A stretch of DNA of 52,509 bases from Tritonibacter mobilis (lineage in GTDB: Bacteria > Pseudomonadota > Alphaproteobacteria > Rhodobacterales > Rhodobacteraceae), in assembly GCF_001681715.1 (NCBI RefSeq), contig NZ_LNWY01000032.1:1-52509 (forward strand), written 5' to 3'. Below, in pieces: positions 9,701 through 17,374 of the stretch (position 1 is the first letter of the stretch; every line of letters begins with the position of its first letter). The notes below the pieces were generated by a model, which was given only the letters and a program-made list of their open reading frames with translations, searched no databases and was not told the origin of the DNA. The position numbers were made by a program, and so were the translations under genes.

Positions 9701-10447
9701 GACAAACATCTCGTCAACGTCAGAGATACCGTGGTTGCGCAGCTCAATGAACCTTGCGATTTCCTCAACGATATCATCTGGTTGAAGAACCTGATCCACC
9801 AATCCCGTACCAATCGCCTGACGGGGCATACCGTCAAACCCGCAGGTTGCAGGCTCCTGTGCGATCACCAGCCCTTCGCGATCCTTGATCGAGCGCAGCC
9901 CACGACTTCCGTCCGACCCCGTACCCGACAAAACCACCCCGATGGCCCGCTCGCCCACCGCCTCCGCCAACGACAAAAAGAAGATGTCGACAGGCAGGTT
10001 GAGCGCCGGTCTGGGTTGCGGTGACACCAACGAAAATCGAAGCCCCTCCACCTCTGCCTCGGTTATCGATGCTTCGGTATCTTGGATCACGGCACGCTCA
10101 TCGACGTCGCCTTCGGTGCCCTGAATAACGATATTGGCGCCCGGCGGGATGACATAGATATGATGCGGCTCGACGCGCATATTATCTTCGACTTCGACCA
10201 CCTTATGCTGAGTTTCGCGGCCAAGAATTTCAGTCATCAGCGATTTGTAATCCGGCGACAGATGCTGGATCACCACGAAGCTATGCGGGAAATTTGCCGG
10301 AACCCGCGAGAGCAATTGCTTAATCGCGTCAAGTCCCCCCGCAGAGGCCCCCACACCGACAATGTAGAATCTTTCATCTACCTTACCGATTTTGCGCTGA
10401 GGATCTTTGACCGCAGGCGTAAGCGGCGTGATGTTATTTTCTGTCAT
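6722..10447 (-). CDS. CheB-CheR-PAS-histidine kinase fusion protein
   Basis: A 1241-residue cytoplasmic signalling protein. Order: CheB methylesterase (about 27-215; catalytic Ser35, His62, Asp179); CheR methyltransferase (about 250-515; SAM-binding VGCSTGEEAY at 355-364 and DLIVCRNLLIYL at 455-466); PAS-like region (about 560-665); a long coiled coil with repeated NEEL units (about 680-765); PAS (about 765-880); PAS/PAC (about 890-1010); HisKA with His1030 (SAHDLKQPL); HATPase_c (N-box near 1144, DDTGIGI, GSGLGL). The usual receiver domain of CheB is absent. The family is known in many bacteria, but its substrates are poorly defined. It opens the operon and shares the HDLKQPL H-box with the second kinase, which suggests common receiver partners. 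Confidence 0.95.
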   Translation of the reverse strand: MTENNITPLTPAVKDPQRKIGKVDERFYIVGVGASAGGLDAIKQLLSRVPANFPHSFVVIQHLSPDYKSLMTEILGRETQHKVVEVEDNMRVEPHHIYVIPPGANIVIQGTEGDVDERAVIQDTEASITEAEVEGLRFSLVSPQPRPALNLPVDIFFLSLAEAVGERAIGVVLSGTGSDGSRGLRSIKDREGLVIAQEPATCGFDGMPRQAIGTGLVDQVLQPDDIVEEIARFIELRNHGISDVDEMFVGAQDTFRLILETVSKQAEIDFALYKEPTLKRRIARRMGFLGLSKIRDYLDYLGEHPGEVELLYREFLVGVTNFFRDLHVWQAMETRVLKRLFEEGDTTAPLRVWSVGCSTGEEAYTLAMLLQKFRDDHKIERDFRVYATDVNENSVNTAKQGIYPDHTLEEIPLIYREAGYVTHHPGTFAIAPKIRAQIVFAVHDITLDPPYTRTDLIVCRNLLIYLSPDVQAKVMVNFSMSLRMDGYLLLGAAETPGTDGVRFDFFMGKERIYKNKRVAQSGIGRGKLTAQLPALGMLPRARRMLSAGHTFQDDLSSLFQFSLEASQTSVCIVDPTATLLKTFGNMQSILQIPESGFSTNIFELCDDRLRSSVALVMRGAEDKTTAQAADMRLIEEDQVRTVSISGRKIMWEGHTSAIALFIRQTLQSLPKTDVDIDREQPREETRAYIQHLEGEVRSLQEMLGVTAQDLGASNEELQTANEELIAANEELQANNEETQSINEELHTVNTENIERIAELEQVNADVDNLLETAALGILLLDNDMCIRRFSAGVTRYLDLKHSDVGRPLESFATSLLPEAVSLLVDDASLARDQGEETERELRRRDGGFVQTRVRRFTRQRGESDGVVITLLDITDSKLLEQEARRQSEILASVLESEEAGYWDWNIPDEQLYISRRFVELLGFAAGELAPKPEAWFALIHDEDRSRFHEAFDVHVRSRGQVPFSVEVRYLTKDGGVIWVKSRGQVTDWSVDHRPLRMIGVHQNVTDLREREDDIQKRANEIRRFAFISAHDLKQPLNTVESSIEALLEELPDTLDADAQELVEFLTQGTRRLKGRVDAILDYARLQDRTLEFEPCELTGLAEASVTDLKHLVSEAEAEVQIEPLPAALCAPELISRVLQNLLSNALKYRDPARPCRITIAPFAAPDGKVGVRVDDTGIGIAPKDRGSVFELFTRLHVESEIEGSGLGLAMCEKIISMHGGTIEVTDTETGGASFRFTLSAT

Positions 10448-10708
10448 GGTCTACGTTGAACCGCCCGTCCAATTCTCGTTTGACTGAAACCAGCACTTAC
10501 GAGCGCATGAAACGCTCTGGCCGGTGAATTCGAGCGTTCTGTTAACACTCCGGTGCCCCATAAGGTCCGCCAAAGATTAGCCTTTGTCACAACGCACGTC
10601 CAGCGTGCATCACCGTTGTTTATTGTGATGCCGATGCATTTCAAAAGCCCGCCAAGGACTGTCGCTTTTGCTGCGACTCGATTTCACGGTGAGCAAACCT
10701 CAGGCTTA

Positions 10709-10761
10709 GGCGATGTGAGGCGCCCTCTTTGAGGGAAGGTAAAGTACGGCTCCACATCGCC
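10709..10761. ncRNA. Possible structured RNA or cis-regulatory hairpin
   Basis: An outer perfect 9-bp stem (GGCGATGTG / CACATCGCC) encloses an inner CCCTC-TTT-GAGGG hairpin, and another hairpin (10661-10677) lies just to the left. The strand cannot be decided. No known riboswitch consensus was matched by eye. It could be a leader element of the signalling operon, a small RNA, or chance pairing in a G+C-rich region. Confidence 0.25.
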
Positions 10762-11040
10762 ATGGTGTGCTATCCATTTTAACGTATATTATTCATAAGG
10801 TTATCGGAAATAGACATCTTGTCTTGATCGATAGGTCAGAAATAACTGGTCGCGCTTATCCGACATTTTCCTCGTCCGGGGCAGCGGGTATTGAATGCGT
10901 TTTTATGCTTCATCGATTTTTTTGGATTTTCAACCTGCGGCAATTACGCCACCCCGGAATGGCTTCTCTTTGGAAAACGGCCCCCCACTCCGCCGCCCAC
11001 CGTTTCAAAGCGATCGTATTTCGCATCCACGCGACCGAAA

Positions 11041-11082
11041 CCGACCTTTCCCATTGGAACGAAGTCAAATGGGAAAGGTCGG
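11041..11082 (-). terminator. Long perfect hairpin, probable terminator of the chemoreceptor gene
   Basis: A perfect 15-bp stem (CCGACCTTTCCCATT / AATGGGAAAGGTCGG) with a 12-nt loop begins about 20 bases past the chemoreceptor stop. The minus-strand tail is TTTC, a weak U tract, so a processing or mRNA-stabilising role is also possible. Confidence 0.6.
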
Positions 11083-11102
11083 ATGATAACGCTCAACACG
11101 CG

Positions 11103-13493
11103 CTAGAAGTCTGTCCATTTATCATTTGCGCGCATGGGTTCGGGCGCGGTGTCGTGGTCCTCTGCTGCGCTGCCCGGCTCTGCGTGCGCATCGATGATCT
11201 CACCATCATCCCAGCCGCCTGCATCCGTCGCTGAGACAGGTGCAGCGGACGCGGGAGCGGGCAGTGCTGGCGGCGCCTCGCCTTCGCCGGACTGGTTCTG
11301 GGTGCGGAAACGGCCAACAAATTCAGCCAAGCGATCCGAATCCTGACGCAGCGTATGCGCGGCGGCTGTGTTCTCCTCAACCATGGCCGCATTGGCTTGG
11401 GTCACCTGGTCCAGCTGAGACATGCCGATATTGATCTCTGTCAGCGCCGTGGATTGTTCCTGCGAAGACTTGGAGATCTCTTCGATCAGACCAGAAATAT
11501 GTTTCACCTGATCCACAATCTGCGTGAGGGCATCGCCGGTCTTTCCCACCATCTGCACACCGCGCCCAACCTGCTGCCCGCTGGTTTCAATCAGGGCCTT
11601 GATCTCCAACGCGGCCTCAGAGGAGCGCTGCGCCAGGCCGCGCACCTCAGACGCCACCACGGCAAAGCCACGACCGGCCTCTCCTGCACGAGCGGCCTCA
11701 ACCCCAGCATTGAGCGCCAAGAGGTTGGTTTGGAAGGAAATATCGTCAATCACGCCAATGATTTGGCTGATTTTTTGCGAAGATTCCTCAATACCGTTCA
11801 TTGCATCGATGGTCTCTTGCACGATAGCGCCACTGCCCTCAGCCATGCCGCGCGCCTCGCGTACTGTATATTCGACGCTCATGACATTTTCATTGGCAGA
11901 TTTCACGCTTGAGGTGACCTCTTCGAGCGCGGCGGCGGTCTGCTCCAGTGTCGCGGCCTGACTTTCTGTGCGCGAAGACAGATCATCTGCCGATGCGCTC
12001 ACCTCGACGGCCCCTTTGGAGATGTTCTCAGCGATGTCACGCACGGATTCGATCACATCGCTCAGCTCAGTCATCGCGTCATTGATGCTGTAGCGCAGCT
12101 TTTTATGTTCAACCGGAAAGAACTCGAGGATTTTGTTGCGGAAGTCGCCTTTGGCGAGGTTCATCAGTGCCTTGCTCAGGGTGCGGACAACCATCTCGTT
12201 GCCTTCTTGGATCACCTTCTCGCGATCCTTGGCGGCAGCACCTTCCTGCAAGCGCTCTTGCAGATGCACGAGCGTTTTGGAAATGAAACCAACCTCGTCG
12301 CCTTGATCGCAGCCGGAAATGTCCTCGTTGTAGTTCTGATCCGCAAGCTCCTGCACATGGGCTGCAAGACGCTCCAGCCGTTTCACGACTCCGCGCACCG
12401 CGACATAGGACGCGATGACCACCAGTGCGAGGGTAATAGCCAGTTCTATCAATGCGTTACGTGTTGTTGCGTTGACCACGGCCATGGCCTCTGAACGGTC
12501 AATCTCAAACACCAGCCCCCACTGGGTGCCATTGGGAATGGACACGCTATCGGAAGCGGCAATAACAGTTTCGCCAAGAACACCGGTTGCTGGATCGAAG
12601 TAGCCCGCCTCACCAGACAGTGCGGTTGTGATTTGCTCGCGCGCAGGGAGTTGCTCATAGGCGGCAAACCCACCTTCCCGAGGTGATTCCGTCAGTGACA
12701 GCCCTTGTTCGTTCACCAGATAGACAAAACCGGTCTCTCCGAGTTGCTCGGACTGAGACAGAAGGCGCATGATGCCATCCAGTGGGAATTGCACCGCCAA
12801 CACGCCCAGCATCTCGCCATTTTCAAAAACCGGGGTCGACATGAACATCGCCTGAGCGCCCGCGCTGGGAGCATATGGCGCAAGCGAGGTCATGTAGAAC
12901 TCACCAGCTTCCAAGCTGCGCCCTTTGCGAAAAACCTCACCCAGCCCGCTGTCCTTGTATTTTCCAGTCTCAAAATTCAGGCCAAAATCATCTTCTTTGA
13001 AGACCGAGTAGATCAGGTTGCCCTCAAGATCGAAGAGGAACAAATCGTAATAGCCGTGCGCGCGCAGATGAGACCGCAGCCCCACGTGATGGCGCTGATG
13101 CGATTGGGTCCAAGTGGAGCCATCTTTTGCAGAGACCAACTCATCCTTCTTGCCCAACGGGTTGGGGTTATCAGAAATATAGAGATTGCGCAGTGCCTCG
13201 GCCGGGTCGCCCTCGAACTCTTGCCAGGCGCGTGAAAAATCCGCTGTGGCGGCCTGAATGGCATAGCTGCTGGAGAGCGCAGTCACCTCGGCCTTGATCT
13301 CCTCAAGCCACCATTCCAACGCATTTTTGCGGCCCGACACAAAACCGGAGTATGCAGTCTTAAGCTGCTTATCAACCGTGGTACTCATCTGCGATAGCTG
13401 CATCGCCCCAGAAGCCAGAACAATTACCACCACTGGCAAAGCGATCAAAATTGGCAGCTTCAAGCCAAGCTTGAGATTACTCAAACGCAACAT
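11103..13493 (-). CDS. Methyl-accepting chemotaxis protein with dCache-type sensor domain
   Basis: A 796-residue membrane chemoreceptor. Membrane helix 1 is about residues 13-30, a large periplasmic dCache-type domain about 35-340, helix 2 about 348-367, then HAMP and linker helices to about 480. The cytoplasmic signalling domain spans about 485-730, with the conserved hairpin tip DISFQTNLLALNAGVEAARA around residues 584-603. A proline/alanine-rich flexible tail ends in KWTDF, matching the xWxxF-type docking pentapeptide for CheR/CheB. The ATG has GAGGGA six bases upstream. It lies next to the CheB-CheR-kinase operon but is separated by 655 bases and hairpins, so it is its own unit. The ligand is unknown. 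Confidence 0.95.
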   Translation of the reverse strand: MLRLSNLKLGLKLPILIALPVVVIVLASGAMQLSQMSTTVDKQLKTAYSGFVSGRKNALEWWLEEIKAEVTALSSSYAIQAATADFSRAWQEFEGDPAEALRNLYISDNPNPLGKKDELVSAKDGSTWTQSHQRHHVGLRSHLRAHGYYDLFLFDLEGNLIYSVFKEDDFGLNFETGKYKDSGLGEVFRKGRSLEAGEFYMTSLAPYAPSAGAQAMFMSTPVFENGEMLGVLAVQFPLDGIMRLLSQSEQLGETGFVYLVNEQGLSLTESPREGGFAAYEQLPAREQITTALSGEAGYFDPATGVLGETVIAASDSVSIPNGTQWGLVFEIDRSEAMAVVNATTRNALIELAITLALVVIASYVAVRGVVKRLERLAAHVQELADQNYNEDISGCDQGDEVGFISKTLVHLQERLQEGAAAKDREKVIQEGNEMVVRTLSKALMNLAKGDFRNKILEFFPVEHKKLRYSINDAMTELSDVIESVRDIAENISKGAVEVSASADDLSSRTESQAATLEQTAAALEEVTSSVKSANENVMSVEYTVREARGMAEGSGAIVQETIDAMNGIEESSQKISQIIGVIDDISFQTNLLALNAGVEAARAGEAGRGFAVVASEVRGLAQRSSEAALEIKALIETSGQQVGRGVQMVGKTGDALTQIVDQVKHISGLIEEISKSSQEQSTALTEINIGMSQLDQVTQANAAMVEENTAAAHTLRQDSDRLAEFVGRFRTQNQSGEGEAPPALPAPASAAPVSATDAGGWDDGEIIDAHAEPGSAAEDHDTAPEPMRANDKWTDF

Positions 13494-13826
13494 TCTTGGT
13501 CCCTCGTTATCAACCCGCCCAAGACAGCAAAACAGAGCGGCACACCTAACTTTCGCTCAAAAACTAAGCGGAAATGCCTTTAGACTTCATGAATCCATCG
13601 ATATCCCGCCATTTAACGGCAGCATATCGGTATATTTACGATTACAGCAGAGACTTTCACATATCGAACAATTTTCGCTCGATTTCGTTCTTGAACCGCA
13701 GATCGGTTTCGGGTGGTGGCAAAATGCAAAACGGGCGGCTTACTGAGGAAGCCGCCCATCTCTTATTTTATTTTGCACCAACAGGGGTGCAGCGGGGCAT
13801 AGATCTGTACCGCTGCGGGATGCGTC
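13494..13826. other. Intergenic region between acnB and the chemoreceptor
   Basis: 333 bases that should contain the chemoreceptor promoter and the acnB terminator (13733-13757). No credible gene is seen on either strand. Confidence 0.6.
13733..13757 (-). terminator. Terminator of acnB
   Basis: A 9-bp perfect stem (GGGCGGCTT / AAGCCGCCC, 7-nt loop) lies 70 bases past the acnB stop, followed on the minus strand by GTTTTGCATTTTG. The plus-strand side also has a T-rich flank. Confidence 0.75.
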
Positions 13827-16616
13827 TTAGAAATGCGCTGAGCGCGTGCCTGCCGGTTTCTCTACGGGAGGCGCAAATTTGGTCAGGTCGATGCCCTCCA
13901 CAGCGGTTTTATATTCCTCGATGGTGGGTGTGCGGCCCAGGATGGCCGAGAGCACCACAACCGGGGTCGAGGCCAGAAGGCTCTCGCCTTTCTTTTCCGC
14001 GGCGTCTTCTACGACCCGGCCCTGGAACAGGCGGGTTGAGGTGGCCAGAACGGTGTCGCCCTTGGCAGCCTTTTCCTGGTTGCCCATGCAGAGGTTACAG
14101 CCCGGACGCTCCAGATAGAGGATGTTTTCATACTCGGTCCGCGCCTGCGCTTTGGGGAACAAATCGTCGAACTCAAAGCCCGAATACTTCTGCAGGATTT
14201 CCCAATCGCCCTCGGCTTTCATCTCGTCGATGATGTTGTAGGTCGGCGCTGCCACCACCAGCGGGGCTTTGAACTCCACCTTGCCGTTGGCTTTCTCAAG
14301 GTTCTTGAGCATCTGAGCCACGATCTTCATGTCGCCCTTATGCACCATGCAGGAGCCCACAAAGCCCAGATCCACCTTTTTCTCCGCCTTATAGAAAGAG
14401 ATCGGACGGATGGTGTCATGGGTGTAGCGCTTGGAGACGTCCTCGTTGTTGACGTCCGGGTCCGCGATCATCGGCTCGTCGATCAGATCAAGGTCAACCA
14501 CCACTTCTGCAAAATACTTGGCGCTATCGTCCGGCGACAGGGCCGGTTTCTCGCCAGAGCGGATTTCGGCAATGCGCTTGTCGGCCTTGTCGATCAGACC
14601 CTGCAAGGTGCCGGCCTCATTCTCCATGCCCTTGTCGATCATAATCTGGATACGGCTCTTGGCGAGTTCCAGCGAACCGATCAGGGTGTCGTCATTGGAG
14701 ATACAGATCGACGCCTTGGCCTTCATCTCTGCGGTCCAGTCGGTGAAGGTGAACGCCTGATCCGCCAGCAGCGTGCCGATGTGGACCTCTATGATGCGGC
14801 CTTGGAACACGTTGTCGCCGTGCTGTTTCAGCATCTGCGCCTGCGTGGCGTGCACCACATCGCGGAAGTCCATGTGATCGGCCATTTTACCCTTGAAGGT
14901 CACCTTGACCGACTCGGGGATCGGCATGGTCGCCTCACCGGTTGCCAGCGCCAGCGCCACGGTGCCGGAGTCCGCCCCAAAGGCCACGCCTTTGGACATA
15001 CGGGTGTGGCTGTCGCCGCCAATGATGATGTCCCAGTCATCCACGGTGATGTCGTTGAGCACCTTGTGGATCACGTCGGTCATCGCGTGATATTCGCCCT
15101 TGGGGTCACGCGCTGTAATCAGGCCAAAGTTGTTCATGAACTGCATCAGGCGCGGAATATTGGCCTGTGCCTTCTTGTCCCAGACCGACGCGGTGTGACA
15201 GCCGGACTGATAGGCCCCATCCACGGTTGGCGAGATCACGGTGGCCGCCATGGCCTCCAGCTCTTGCGACGTCATCAGGCCAGTGGTGTCCTGAGAGCCG
15301 ACGATGTTGACCTTCACGCGCACGTCAGAGCCCGCATGCAGGGTCTTGCCGGGCGTGCTGCCCACCGCATTACGGTTAAAGATTTTCTCAACCGCAGTCA
15401 GGCCTTGGCCCTCATGGCTGACTTCTTTGGCCGGTGCAAAGACCAGCGGTGCCTCGATGCCGAGGGTTTCAGCCGCAAATGTCTGCAACTTCTTGCCAAA
15501 GACGATGGCATAAGAGCTACCCGCCTTCATGAATTCGACCTTCTGCGGAGTAAACGCAGAGGAGACATCCACCAGTTCTTTGCCGTCTTCGTCCAAGAGC
15601 ATCTTGTTCTTGGTGTCGATTTTCAAAACGGTGCCGGTTTCAACCGAATACTTCTGCTCCAGCACCGGGTTGCCGTCATTGTTGAGGATCGCCTTGCCGT
15701 CGCTGTCGACCTTCTTGACCCAGTTCTTGAGGTCGAGACCAATGCCGCCGGTCACGCCCACGGTGGTGAGGAAGATTGGCGAAATGCCATTGGTGCCCGC
15801 AACCACGGGCGCAAAGTTCACAAACGGCACATAGGGGCTGGCTTGTTTGCCGGTCCAGAGTGCCACGTTGTTCACGCCGGACATACGGGACGAGCCCACG
15901 CCCATGGTGCCTTTTTCCGCGATCAGCATCACACGCTTGTCGGGGTGCTGCAGTTTCAGCGCCTCGATTTCCTTTTGCGCCGCCTCAGAAATCATGCATT
16001 TGCCGTGCAATTCACGGTCCGAGCGCGAGTGCGCCTGATTGCCGGGGGACAGAAGGTCGGTAGAGATATCGCCTTCGGCCGCGATATAGGTCACGACCTT
16101 GATTTCTTCATCGACGTCGGGAAGCTTGGTAAAGAACTCAGCCTTTGCGTAGCTTTCAAGGATCTCACGCGCGATCGCGTTGCCGGCCTTGAACGCCGCC
16201 TCAAGCCGGTCGGTGTCCGCCTCATAAAGGAAGACTTGTGTCTTCAGCACATCCGCCGCCTGCGCCGCGATGGCTGCATCATCACCAAGCGCCAGATCCA
16301 GCAGCACCTCAACCGAGGGGCCTCCTTTCATGTGCGACAGCAGCTCAAACGCAAACTCGGGCGTGATCTCCGCCACCTCGACCTCGCCGAGAATGATCTC
16401 CTTAAGGAAGGCAGCCTTCACCCCTGCTGCACTCGTTGTGCCGGGCAAGGTGTTGTAGATAAAGAACTTCAGAGAGTCTTCACGATGCTCGCTGCCAGAG
16501 TCCCTGATCTGCGAAATCAGCTCCGCAACCAGCGCGCCATCGTCAATGGGTTTGGGGTGCAACCCTTCGCCCTTACGCGTTTCGATCTCTTTTAGGTAGT
16601 CTGTGTACAAGCTCAT
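13827..16616 (-). CDS. acnB: Aconitate hydratase B (bifunctional aconitase / 2-methylisocitrate dehydratase)
   Basis: AcnB interconverts citrate and isocitrate through cis-aconitate using a [4Fe-4S] cluster. The protein is 929 residues, larger than the 865 of E. coli AcnB. It carries the AcnB N-terminal HEAT-like domain (SLYTDYLKEIE...), the swivel domain, GGDSHTRMSKGVAFGADSG, and the cluster-binding cysteines in GSCMVHKG and ERPGCNLCMGNQ. The ATG at 16616 (MSLYTDY) is the family start; the frame runs open for 44 further codons upstream but without family similarity. A second aconitase of the unrelated A type is encoded 20 kb away (36019). A GTATAC-type dyad lies about 80 bases before the start. 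Confidence 0.97.
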   Translation of the reverse strand: MSLYTDYLKEIETRKGEGLHPKPIDDGALVAELISQIRDSGSEHREDSLKFFIYNTLPGTTSAAGVKAAFLKEIILGEVEVAEITPEFAFELLSHMKGGPSVEVLLDLALGDDAAIAAQAADVLKTQVFLYEADTDRLEAAFKAGNAIAREILESYAKAEFFTKLPDVDEEIKVVTYIAAEGDISTDLLSPGNQAHSRSDRELHGKCMISEAAQKEIEALKLQHPDKRVMLIAEKGTMGVGSSRMSGVNNVALWTGKQASPYVPFVNFAPVVAGTNGISPIFLTTVGVTGGIGLDLKNWVKKVDSDGKAILNNDGNPVLEQKYSVETGTVLKIDTKNKMLLDEDGKELVDVSSAFTPQKVEFMKAGSSYAIVFGKKLQTFAAETLGIEAPLVFAPAKEVSHEGQGLTAVEKIFNRNAVGSTPGKTLHAGSDVRVKVNIVGSQDTTGLMTSQELEAMAATVISPTVDGAYQSGCHTASVWDKKAQANIPRLMQFMNNFGLITARDPKGEYHAMTDVIHKVLNDITVDDWDIIIGGDSHTRMSKGVAFGADSGTVALALATGEATMPIPESVKVTFKGKMADHMDFRDVVHATQAQMLKQHGDNVFQGRIIEVHIGTLLADQAFTFTDWTAEMKAKASICISNDDTLIGSLELAKSRIQIMIDKGMENEAGTLQGLIDKADKRIAEIRSGEKPALSPDDSAKYFAEVVVDLDLIDEPMIADPDVNNEDVSKRYTHDTIRPISFYKAEKKVDLGFVGSCMVHKGDMKIVAQMLKNLEKANGKVEFKAPLVVAAPTYNIIDEMKAEGDWEILQKYSGFEFDDLFPKAQARTEYENILYLERPGCNLCMGNQEKAAKGDTVLATSTRLFQGRVVEDAAEKKGESLLASTPVVVLSAILGRTPTIEEYKTAVEGIDLTKFAPPVEKPAGTRSAHF

Positions 16617-16693
16617 GACGGTCCCGACGATTCTGTGTAAGAAAAAGCCTGAAACGGGTTCGCAAACACTCTTGGCGAGCCGCGTCAAGCTTG

Positions 16694-16713
16694 CTGTATG
16701 CGGCAGTATACCA
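16694..16713. promoter_or_regulatory. Dyad related to the acnA upstream dyad, candidate shared operator
   Basis: Read on the acnB strand the site is TGGTATACTGCCGCATACAG, an imperfect dyad of GTATAC and GCATAC separated by four bases, 78-97 bases before the acnB ATG. It matches the acnA upstream site at 35901-35920 at 13 of 20 positions. The shape recalls GntR/FCD-family operators, but no regulator is identified. Confidence 0.4.
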
Positions 16714-16864
16714 ATGCAGAATGACTTGCAAGACGTTCCGACATGCATGGTTTACTCGCGCAGAGTTTACCATACCCGCGCCAAGATGCACCTCATCTGC
16801 GACGTTCTTTCGCCATATTTATGGCTCAGGTGATGAAAGATGCATCGCGACCGGAGGTCCACCC

Positions 16865-17374
16865 ATGTCATATGCCAAATTGCAGTCTCCTCTCGGAGGG
16901 TCTGATCTGGGCATGCCTTCTGGTCTGCGCCCACTCAGCGGCGTTGAGGCGACGGCAGAGGTGTTGACGCGCAAGGGTTATAAGGCCGCAGCCCAATTGA
17001 GCAGCTGCGACGATGTCATAACCCGCGACAAGGGTATCCTGTCGATCCGCGACATCACACGCCGCACGGAGCGTAGCCGCATGGTACGCTTTGCCGCCGA
17101 AGCCCTGGGAACGGATCGCCCGGAACAGGATCTGGTGCTGCCCGCTCGCCAGTTGGTGCTTGTGCGGGACTGGCGTGCAGAGGCGCTCTTTGGCCGCCAC
17201 GAGGCATATGTGCAGGCCGCAGCCTTGATCGACGATCAATACATCACTGATGATGGCATGCATCAGATCAACTGCGTGCAGATCTGGCTGGAGGCACCTT
17301 CTGTCCTCTATGTACGCGGTATGGAGGTGCTCTCAGCGCATGGGTTCGACGCGGCCCTGCAGCCGCAGGCTTAG
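16865..17374 (+). CDS. Hint-domain-like protein lacking the self-processing residues
   Basis: A 169-residue protein resembling the Hedgehog/intein (Hint) fold family common in Rhodobacterales. Residues 31-62 (EVLTRKGYKAAAQL, DDVITRDKG) match the first Hint block, and 90-125 (LVLPARQLVLV, ALFGRHEAYVQAAALID) the block that normally reads SPxHRxL and ends in a loading-site alanine stretch. The N-terminal nucleophilic Cys before the first block and the block-B His are not seen, so autoprocessing seems unlikely. GGAGG precedes the ATG by seven bases. It is divergent from acnB and convergent with the NAD(P)HX repair gene, their stops overlapping by four bases. Function unknown. Confidence 0.7.
   Translation: MSYAKLQSPLGGSDLGMPSGLRPLSGVEATAEVLTRKGYKAAAQLSSCDDVITRDKGILSIRDITRRTERSRMVRFAAEALGTDRPEQDLVLPARQLVLVRDWRAEALFGRHEAYVQAAALIDDQYITDDGMHQINCVQIWLEAPSVLYVRGMEVLSAHGFDAALQPQA

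Larger units (their letters stand above)
10448..11102. other. 655-bp intergenic region with several hairpins
   Basis: No convincing gene on either strand. It should hold the promoter of the signalling operon (reading left) and the end of the chemoreceptor transcript. Several inverted repeats are visible: GAGCG-N7-CGCTC at 10501-10517, GCACG-N5-CGTGC at 10594-10608, GTCGC-N7-GCGAC at 10661-10677, a nested structure at 10709-10761 and a long perfect stem at 11041-11082. Confidence 0.6.

Noticed and set aside
10444-10644. 66-codon frame ahead of the CheB-CheR kinase gene
   Set aside because: Weak composition, no ribosome site, and it covers the expected promoter and leader.
10685-10765. Cyclic di-GMP (GEMM) riboswitch
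   Set aside because: GAGCAAACC resembles one conserved block, but the second block (GGACGCAAAGCC-like) and the paired-stem order are missing.
10767-11234. Open frame of 155 codons reading into the chemoreceptor 3' end
   Set aside because: No ribosome site, passes through the 15-bp hairpin and overlaps the chemoreceptor tail; no protein-like pattern.
14340-16595. A 751-codon open frame antisense to acnB
   Set aside because: Same reason: high third-position G+C in acnB removes stops in the opposite frame, and the translation has no recognisable domain.
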